Assembly (NCBI GenBank): GCA_001543385.1
Contig: LPNH01000013.1
Coordinates: 1 to 58,522, forward strand
Length of the DNA: 58,522 nucleotides
Direction of reading: 5' to 3'
DNA from: Candidatus Hemicellulosilyticus sp. P3
Lineage (GTDB): Bacteria; Bacteroidota; Bacteroidia; Bacteroidales; P3
Under the pieces are notes generated by a model that was not told the origin of the DNA, did no database searches, and was given only the letters and a program-made list of their open reading frames with translations. A program made the position numbers and the translations under genes. Each line of letters opens with the position of its first letter. Position 1 is the first letter of the stretch. This document shows, in pieces, positions 53,400-58,522 of this stretch.

Positions 53400-55229
53400 A
53401 CGCAGTCGACCGCCATACGTAGCCTGCCGATACTGCTGCTCTGCTGTTGTGCCGCCCTGCTGCCCTTAAAGGCGCAGACCGACGGTTGCAGCACACCGCT
53501 CAAAGCATCGGCCAAAGCCCGTTATGACCAAGCGCTGAATGAATACAACGCCGGTCGCTATGCGGCGTGCAACGACCTGCTCCGCAAATTGGCCGCACAA
53601 AACCCCAAGTCGGCCGACATTCAGTTCTATCTGGGGCTATGCGCCGTCAAACGGGACAACAATCCGGCATCCATCCGCCGCTATTTCACACGGCTGGCAG
53701 CGCTTTGTCCGGACTATCCGGACGCACGCGCCCACTTTTATCTCGGTGTCATCCACTACAGCGACGACCGCTTTGACGAAGCCGTCGTCGCCCTCAACCG
53801 TTTTTTCGAAATCGCCAACCAAGGCGACAACCCGCTCTACGACGCCATCTATGCCGAGGCCTCGAATTACCTCCATTGGTCGCAGTTTTTGGCTGAGGCT
53901 CGCCACAACCAGGCCCCGTTCAACCCAAGGGCAGCGGGCGGCGTGTCGTCGCCGGACAGGGAGATGATGCCCTACCTCACCCACGACGGCTCAACGATGT
54001 ATTATCTGCGCGAAACCGCTGCCGGATCGGGGCGCAGCAGTTTCTACGCCCCGGCGCAGGCCAAAAAAGTGTGGCGGCTTTGCAGCAGTCGGCGCCGCGA
54101 CACCGTATTCACCTCCGGCACAGTGATGCCGCCACCTTTCAACCAATTTGACAGCGAAGGCAGCGTCACGCTCACCGCCGACGGACGGCAGCTTTACTAT
54201 TCGGTAATGCGTCAGACGACTGGTGGATATGCCAATGTTGACATCTATCAGTCTCACCGGATGCCGGACGGCCGTTGGAGCGACGTGGAGAGCGTGGGCG
54301 GCATGGTCAACGGTGAGCGCAGCTGGGAGTCGCAGCCCTCGGTGACACCCGACGGACAGTGGCTCTATTTTGCGTCAAACCGCAAAGGAGGCTATGGCGG
54401 CACCGACATTTGGCGTTGCCGCCGCAACGCTGACGGGACGTGGGGACGGCCCGAGAATCTGGGAGCAGCTGTCAACACGCCGTTCAACGAGAAGTGTCCG
54501 TTCATCCACGCCGATGGCAAGACACTCTATTTTGCATCGAACGGCTGGCAGGGGTTCGGCGGCTATGACATGTATTTTATCAATGTGAGTGACACCTATC
54601 TGCAGCGCCCCACCAACATGGGTCTGCCCATCAACAGCGAACAGGATAATATATATATGGGTGTCTGTGCCGACGGACGAACTGCCTATTATGCGCAAGA
54701 CGATATTTATCTGTTCGACCTCTATCCTGCCGCCCGACCGGAGCCCATGCGACACTGTACAGGGCGCATAACCGACGGACAGGGGCACCCGATGGCCGGC
54801 ACCGTCGAGGTTCGGCGCGCCGGAGCCGACAGGGCATCCTATAGCGCCGACAGCCGCGACGGCAGCTTCGCCTTGATGCTTTCCATGCAACAGGACAACG
54901 TGGTGGTGGCACGATGCGAAGGCTATATGCCTCAAGTGCTGACAATAAGCCCGGCCGATGTCCGCCGCGGACTGGACAGCTCGCGGCTGCAACTGCAAAT
55001 GCCGCTTTTAGAGACAGGCCGTCACTATGCCATCAGCCAGCCCACCGACGCCTATGTTGAGCTGCTGTTGTCCCACCCTTCGATGCACATTTGCATCGAA
55101 GCGCCGCGGGCCGAAGAGGCCAAGGCCGTTTACGACCGCTTTGTAGACCGGAAGCTGCGGCGTGAACGGCTCTCATGGCGCGGCGGCACCGATGTCGACA
55201 CGCTGCGCATCACAATCACGCAATTTTGA
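53400..55229 (+). CDS. PorE-like TPR/PD40 protein with degenerate OmpA domain
   Basis: A reading frame of about 609 residues. A signal peptide (LPILLLCCCAALLPLKAQ) is encoded upstream of the first canonical start (TTG 53589), but no ATG, GTG or TTG precedes it. ACG at 53400, 5 bases after sufD, is in the right place and may be a mutated or unusual start. The order is TPR repeats, PD40/WD40-like propeller (SQPSVTPDGQWLYFASNRKG), and a carboxypeptidase-regulatory domain (GRITDGQGHPMAGTVEV). It ends in a short OmpA-like remnant (ELLLSHPSMHICIEAP...RLSWRGG) without the peptidoglycan-binding block. Resembles T9SS PorE. Confidence 0.75.
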   Translation, partial: TQSTAIRSLPILLLCCCAALLPLKAQTDGCSTPLKASAKARYDQALNEYNAGRYAACNDLLRKLAAQNPKSADIQFYLGLCAVKRDNNPASIRRYFTRLAALCPDYPDARAHFYLGVIHYSDDRFDEAVVALNRFFEIANQGDNPLYDAIYAEASNYLHWSQFLAEARHNQAPFNPRAAGGVSSPDREMMPYLTHDGSTMYYLRETAAGSGRSSFYAPAQAKKVWRLCSSRRRDTVFTSGTVMPPPFNQFDSEGSVTLTADGRQLYYSVMRQTTGGYANVDIYQSHRMPDGRWSDVESVGGMVNGERSWESQPSVTPDGQWLYFASNRKGGYGGTDIWRCRRNADGTWGRPENLGAAVNTPFNEKCPFIHADGKTLYFASNGWQGFGGYDMYFINVSDTYLQRPTNMGLPINSEQDNIYMGVCADGRTAYYAQDDIYLFDLYPAARPEPMRHCTGRITDGQGHPMAGTVEVRRAGADRASYSADSRDGSFALMLSMQQDNVVVARCEGYMPQVLTISPADVRRGLDSSRLQLQMPLLETGRHYAISQPTDAYVELLLSHPSMHICIEAPRAEEAKAVYDRFVDRKLRRERLSWRGGTDVDTLRITITQF

Positions 55230-55234
55230 CTGCC

Positions 55235-57064
55235 ATGCATCATATAAGACGCATATTCCGATACCTGCGGTACTATCCGCGCGAATTGGCCGGAACAGTG
55301 ATTTTCAATATATTGCATATTGTATTCAACCTTTCGTCATACATACTCGTCATCCCCTTTATTGAACTGCTGTTCGGTATGTCGCAACCGCCAGCCGCCG
55401 AGCCCGCACTGTCCATGAACCAACATGCGATGACAGACTGGATGCTGTGGCACCTTTACCAACTGAAAGATATGTGGGGGCTATGGCGTTGCCTGCTGAC
55501 AGCTTCGGCCGCCTACCTGGCTTGCTCGCTACTGTCAAACCTGTGTCGCTATTTAGGCTACTACTTCGTGGGACCCATCCGGCAGGGTATGATTCAACAT
55601 CTGCGCGACGACATCTACCATAAGATAACCATCCTGCCCGTTTCGTACTTCAACTCGCAACGCCGCGGCGATTTGCTGAGCCGCATGTCGAACGACCTTT
55701 TCGATATTGAATGGAGCATTGTCACCTCGCTGTTGAGCATTGCCAAAGACCCCGCCAACATCTTGCTTTTCACCGGCACGCTGGTTTTCATCTCTCCGCG
55801 GCTGTTTCTATACTTTTTACTGATATTGCCGCCATCTGTATTCCTCATCGTGCAAATCGGGAAAAGCCTGAAACGGAACTCGGCCAAGGGCCAGCAGAAG
55901 TTGGGCGGACTGTTTGCCTTCATTGAGGAGAACCTGTCCAACATCCGCGTCATCAAATCATTCGGCCGCGAACGGGAGCAAAGCCGGCGTTTCCGCGACG
56001 CCAATGCCGACTACACACGCACAATGGTGCGTGTGGCCGGGCGTCGGGAGCTGAGCGCCCCACTCTCCGAAGTGCTGGGCACCATCGGGATGGTCGGCAT
56101 CTTGATACTGGGCGGCACAATGGTCATCCAGGGGGAGATGCTGTCGTCCGTATTCATTTTTTTCATCATCATCTTTGCACGGCTGATACCGCCAATTCAG
56201 TCGTTGGTGCGTGCCTACAACAACCTGCAGAAAGGCAATGCCTCGGCTGAGCGTTTCTTTGAATTGCTCGACGCCGACGAGACCATTGTCGAAACCCCCG
56301 ATGCCAAAGTCCTGGACAGTTTTGCCCGTGCAATAGAATACGACGATGTAAGCTTTTCCTACCAACGGGACGGGGAACGGATCCCGGTGCTGGAGCATAT
56401 CAGTTGTACCATTGACAAAGGACGCACCATCGCCATTGTCGGCCCGTCGGGGGCTGGCAAGACAACATTGGTGGACCTGCTGCCCCGTTTCTACGACCCG
56501 GACCGCGGCGAGATTCGCATCGACAGCATACCGCTCCACCGGCTCAATATCGCCTCGCTGCGACAACAGATAGGACTGGTGTCGCAAAACTGCATCCTCT
56601 TCAACGACACTGTCGCCCGCAACATCGCCTTCGGACACGATCACTACAGCCTCGAAGCCGTGCGAGCCGCCGCCCAAGCCGCCTATGCAGACTCGTTCAT
56701 CAGCGGGCTGCCCGATGGCTACAACACCCTTATCGGTGACCGCGGCATGATACTCTCAGGAGGTCAACGTCAACGCATCAGCATTGCCCGCGCACTGCTC
56801 AAAAACCCACCTATACTCATCCTCGACGAAGCCACGTCGGCACTCGACGCCGAGTCGGAACACGCGGTACAGCTGGCACTCAACAGCCTCATGAAGGGCC
56901 GGACCTCCATTGTCATCGCCCACCGGCTGTCAACCATCCGAAATGCCGACGAGATATGGGTCATGGACGGCGGCCACATCGCCGAGCGCGGCACCCACGA
57001 CAGCCTGATGCTACAGGGCGGCCTCTACCGAAAAATGGTCGACCTGCAGTCTTTCGCCGACTGA
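55235..57064 (+). CDS. MsbA-like lipid ABC exporter
   Basis: A 609-residue half-transporter: six membrane segments in the N-terminal half and an ABC ATPase in the C-terminal half with Walker A GPSGAGKTT, signature LSGGQRQR, Walker B LILDEATSALD and H-loop AHRLST. The homodimer probably flips lipid A/core or another lipid from the inner leaflet. ATG 55235 follows the previous stop by 5 bases; the longer frame would overlap it. Confidence 0.88.
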   Translation: MHHIRRIFRYLRYYPRELAGTVIFNILHIVFNLSSYILVIPFIELLFGMSQPPAAEPALSMNQHAMTDWMLWHLYQLKDMWGLWRCLLTASAAYLACSLLSNLCRYLGYYFVGPIRQGMIQHLRDDIYHKITILPVSYFNSQRRGDLLSRMSNDLFDIEWSIVTSLLSIAKDPANILLFTGTLVFISPRLFLYFLLILPPSVFLIVQIGKSLKRNSAKGQQKLGGLFAFIEENLSNIRVIKSFGREREQSRRFRDANADYTRTMVRVAGRRELSAPLSEVLGTIGMVGILILGGTMVIQGEMLSSVFIFFIIIFARLIPPIQSLVRAYNNLQKGNASAERFFELLDADETIVETPDAKVLDSFARAIEYDDVSFSYQRDGERIPVLEHISCTIDKGRTIAIVGPSGAGKTTLVDLLPRFYDPDRGEIRIDSIPLHRLNIASLRQQIGLVSQNCILFNDTVARNIAFGHDHYSLEAVRAAAQAAYADSFISGLPDGYNTLIGDRGMILSGGQRQRISIARALLKNPPILILDEATSALDAESEHAVQLALNSLMKGRTSIVIAHRLSTIRNADEIWVMDGGHIAERGTHDSLMLQGGLYRKMVDLQSFAD

Positions 57065-57077
57065 GCAGACAATTCCT

Positions 57078-57109
57078 TTTGCGGGATGTCACTTTTTTTC
57101 GTACCTTTG
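57078..57109 (+). promoter_or_regulatory. Consensus promoter of tRNA-Val
   Basis: TTTG (57078-57081), 20-base spacer, TACCTTTG (57102-57109): a full match, 14 bases before the tRNA 5' end. Confidence 0.85.
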
Positions 57110-57123
57110 CACCCGAAACAGAA

Positions 57124-57198
57124 GGGAGCATAGCTCAGCTGGTTCAGAGCGCATGCCTTACAAGCATGAGGTCACAGGTTCGAACCCTGTTGTTCCCA
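57124..57198 (+). tRNA. tRNA-Val (TAC)
   Basis: A 75-nt cloverleaf: acceptor GGGAGCA/TGTTCCC with one G-U pair, D-arm with AGCTGGTT, anticodon stem CATGC/GCATG, loop CTTACAA (anticodon TAC), T-loop GGTTCGAACC, discriminator A. CCA is not encoded. Confidence 0.95.
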
Positions 57199-57212
57199 CT
57201 CATCGCCACTAC

Positions 57213-57247
57213 GGAGTCGACGCCATGCCGTGTCGGCTCTGTTTTTT
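57213..57247 (+). terminator. Terminator of tRNA-Val
   Basis: GAGTCGAC/GTCGGCTC stem (57214-57221 and 57232-57239, one G-U), 10-nt loop, then TGTTTTTT. It lies about 50 bases upstream of the NUDIX ATG. Confidence 0.8.
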
Positions 57248-57296
57248 CCTACACCGCCCACACGTCTCAGGAAAGAAACAATCATTGTCACACGCC

Positions 57297-57848
57297 ATGG
57301 AGCAATTTGTCTACCGCTACCCCCACCCTGCTGTGACAGCCGACTGCGTCGTGTTCGGTCTTGACGGCCATAACCTGAAAATCCTGCTCGTCGAACGCGG
57401 GACAGACCCCTGCAAAGGCATGTGGGCGTTTCCGGGAGGATTTATGAACATCGACGAAACCGCCGAACAATGCGCCCTGCGCGAACTGAAAGAGGAGACA
57501 GGGCTTGAGCTGCGTTTCATACGACAAATCGGAGCCTTCTCGGAAGTCCACCGCGACCCGCGCGAACGCGTCGTCACCATAGCCTTCTACGCCCTGACCG
57601 AGGTTTCAGCCGTATGTGGAAACGATGACGCGACACAAGCCCGATGGTGGGATCTCGACAAAACACCGCCCTTGGCGTTCGACCACGACACCATACTTCG
57701 CCAAGCCGTCCAGTTTCTCCGCCAAGACAGTCTTGCAGACGCCAACATGTCCGGCGGGGCGCTCCTCGTCGCCGACCTGCAACGGCTCTACGACCGATAC
57801 AGTGCCATGCCACCATCGGACTCAAATACAAAACAACGTTTTCGATAA
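57297..57848 (+). CDS. NUDIX hydrolase
   Basis: A 183-residue NUDIX pyrophosphatase. The Nudix box GX5EX7REUXEEXGU is complete (residues 48-70: Gly48, Glu54, Arg62, Glu63, Glu66, Glu67). The N-terminal strands (TADCVVFGLDGHNLKILLVERG) and lack of a C-terminal winged helix point to an ADP-ribose or nucleotide-sugar hydrolase, not an NrtR regulator. Its stop TAA (57846-57848) lies inside a 71-bp repeat copy, so the final residues (KQRFR) are repeat-encoded. No promoter was found; read-through from tRNA-Val is possible. Confidence 0.85.
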   Translation: MEQFVYRYPHPAVTADCVVFGLDGHNLKILLVERGTDPCKGMWAFPGGFMNIDETAEQCALRELKEETGLELRFIRQIGAFSEVHRDPRERVVTIAFYALTEVSAVCGNDDATQARWWDLDKTPPLAFDHDTILRQAVQFLRQDSLADANMSGGALLVADLQRLYDRYSAMPPSDSNTKQRFR

Positions 57849-57915
57849 GCCGAATACAGACGAGCTTGCTCGTCTGTTGAGGCGAGAAAACGCCTGATGA
57901 AATCGGAACGTTTTC
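57835..57915 (+). repeat. Third 71-bp repeat copy at the NUDIX 3' end
   Basis: Nearly identical to the 16161-16236 copy read on its coding strand: one substitution (CGTCTG for CGTATG) and one extra G (ATCGGAACG). The NVFDKPNTDELAR peptide frame is intact but out of frame with the NUDIX gene, whose stop is inside the repeat. AACG recurs after 72 bases and starts a second, immediately broken copy. Confidence 0.9.
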
Positions 57916-57928
57916 AATTCAGGAACCC

Positions 57929-58435
57929 TTACAGAAAATCCATGTAATTCTCCTGCGTAATGGTCTGAACTTCCACATCAGGATAGGCCGATAAAACGCA
58001 CCAATATCGGGCCGTACATCCACAGGCGAGAGATTACCGATGAGTGCGTTTCGAATGCCGTTATCATAGAAGTAAATCTTGCGGCTGGATTTGATTTCAG
58101 TTCGCAGTTTGCGGCTAAATACACCAAGACGAAAAACCACCTGCGCCTGTTCCAATAGGTTGATGTATTTCTCCACCGTCGCGCGGTCCAGTTCTACCAT
58201 ACGGCTCAACTCGTTGGTCGAAACCTCGCTGCCCACCTGATAGGCCAACGCTTGCAAGAGGCGGACTATCTTGTCGGGACGCTTGATGCGTTCCCAAATC
58301 AGGATGTCTTTATAAAGGTAGCTGTCGGTGAGGTTGTTCAACACTTCGCGCTCACTGCCGGGGCTGCACACCACATCGGGATAACTGCCATAAACCAATC
58401 GAATTGGTAGCTTATGCCACTTGACCTCAAATTTT
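57929..58435 (-). pseudogene. DUF4143 ATPase remnant with internal deletion
   Basis: Minus-strand remains of an AAA/DUF4143 protein. Residues such as YGSYPDVVCSPGSEREVLN, YLYKDILIWERIKRP, TVEKYINLLEQAQVVFRLG and IYFYDNGIRNALIGNLSPVD are DUF4143-type. After PDIGA the frame shifts: the following DNA in another frame reads SAYPDVEVQTITQENYMDFL then stop (57929), which looks like a genuine family C-terminus. The segment between has been lost. The N-terminal ATPase half with the P-loop is missing, replaced by the repeats at 58429-58522. Confidence 0.75.
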
Positions 58436-58522
58436 ATCCAAAAAGTGGGGAACTTTTTGGAATTTCGGTTCGAAAATCCACTGGAGGTCTCCCATGCCGA
58501 AATTTTATCCAAAAAGTGGGGA
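58429..58522. repeat. 23-bp direct repeat pair with a strong palindrome, at the window edge
   Basis: AAATTTTATCCAAAAAGTGG-type sequence (23 bases) at 58429-58451 and again, identically, at 58500-58522, 71 bases apart. Between them, CCAAAAAGT/ACTTTTTGG (58438-58446 and 58452-58460) forms a 9-bp perfect hairpin with loop GGGGA. The window ends in the second copy, as assembly contigs often do at repeats. Confidence 0.8.

Noticed and set aside
57616..57897. A separate small gene ending in the repeat peptide at the NUDIX 3' end
   Set aside because: It lies almost entirely inside the NUDIX gene in another frame; only the last 20 codons belong to the repeat frame.

Overview
The window looks like a chromosomal segment of a member of the order Bacteroidales (phylum Bacteroidota). 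The evidence is the recurring promoter motif TTTG-N19/20-TAnnTTTG upstream of genes and tRNAs, a T9SS type B sorting domain, and lineage-typical families (DUF4270 lipoprotein, PD40/TPR PorE-like protein, OMP_b-brl TonB-type receptor, FISUMP-like lipoprotein, short glycogen synthase, SO_0444-type metal permease). Base composition looks moderately GC-rich throughout (not computed). I see no prophage, insertion sequence or CRISPR array.

Layout. (1) 280-5596, minus strand: a five-gene surface-polysaccharide operon, wza-like, wzc-like, rfbC, rfbD and a hexapeptide N-acetyltransferase. (2) 5827-16090, plus strand: a nucleotidyltransferase, an AddB-like Fe-S nuclease/helicase, an OmpA/TPR lipoprotein, pssA, queA, comF, pyrH, frr and birA, tightly packed and often overlapping by 4 bases. 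(3) 16091-20574, minus: a tandem 71-bp repeat, an HsdR-N-type nuclease-fold protein, a TonB-type outer-membrane barrel, a PAS protein and a phosphate butyryltransferase. (4) 20711-23116, plus: a probable KamB-KamC aminomutase-reactivation pair. (5) 23169-29855: an M49-like lipoprotein, tRNA-Ser, rpmA-rplU, a FISUMP lipoprotein, pnp and rpsO. (6) 30131-37746, plus: a DUF5362 membrane protein, nadB, a partial ATP synthase operon atpEFHAG and a sugar MFS transporter. (7) 37807-46162: a metal permease (minus), then rpsA with a structured leader, a large T9SS cargo protein and recQ. (8) 46146-51431: maf, a YwqK/MORN protein, DUF4270 and glgA (minus), recX (plus) and a SAM hydroxide adenosyltransferase (minus). 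(9) 51543-57848, plus: sufC-sufD, a PorE-like protein, an MsbA-like ABC exporter, tRNA-Val and a NUDIX hydrolase. (10) 57835-58522: repeats and a broken DUF4143 ATPase, where the window ends inside a repeat.

Themes. Envelope biogenesis dominates (polysaccharide export, phosphatidylserine synthesis, lipid export, outer-membrane proteins, T9SS-associated proteins). Several normally complete modules are present only in part: ATP synthase lacks atpB, atpD and atpC, SUF lacks sufB and sufS, the Kam reactivase lacks the aminomutase, and AddB lacks AddA. ptb beside kamB-kamC hints at lysine-to-butyrate fermentation.

Most interesting signals: a 71-bp palindrome-rich repeat family that sits at gene 3' ends, supplies stop codons and encodes a conserved peptide; a tandem-repeat Gly-Tyr tail on the Wzc-like kinase; a possible pseudoknot in the rpsA leader; a terminator-like hairpin between atpE and atpF; and a PorE-like gene whose signal peptide lies upstream of any canonical start codon.
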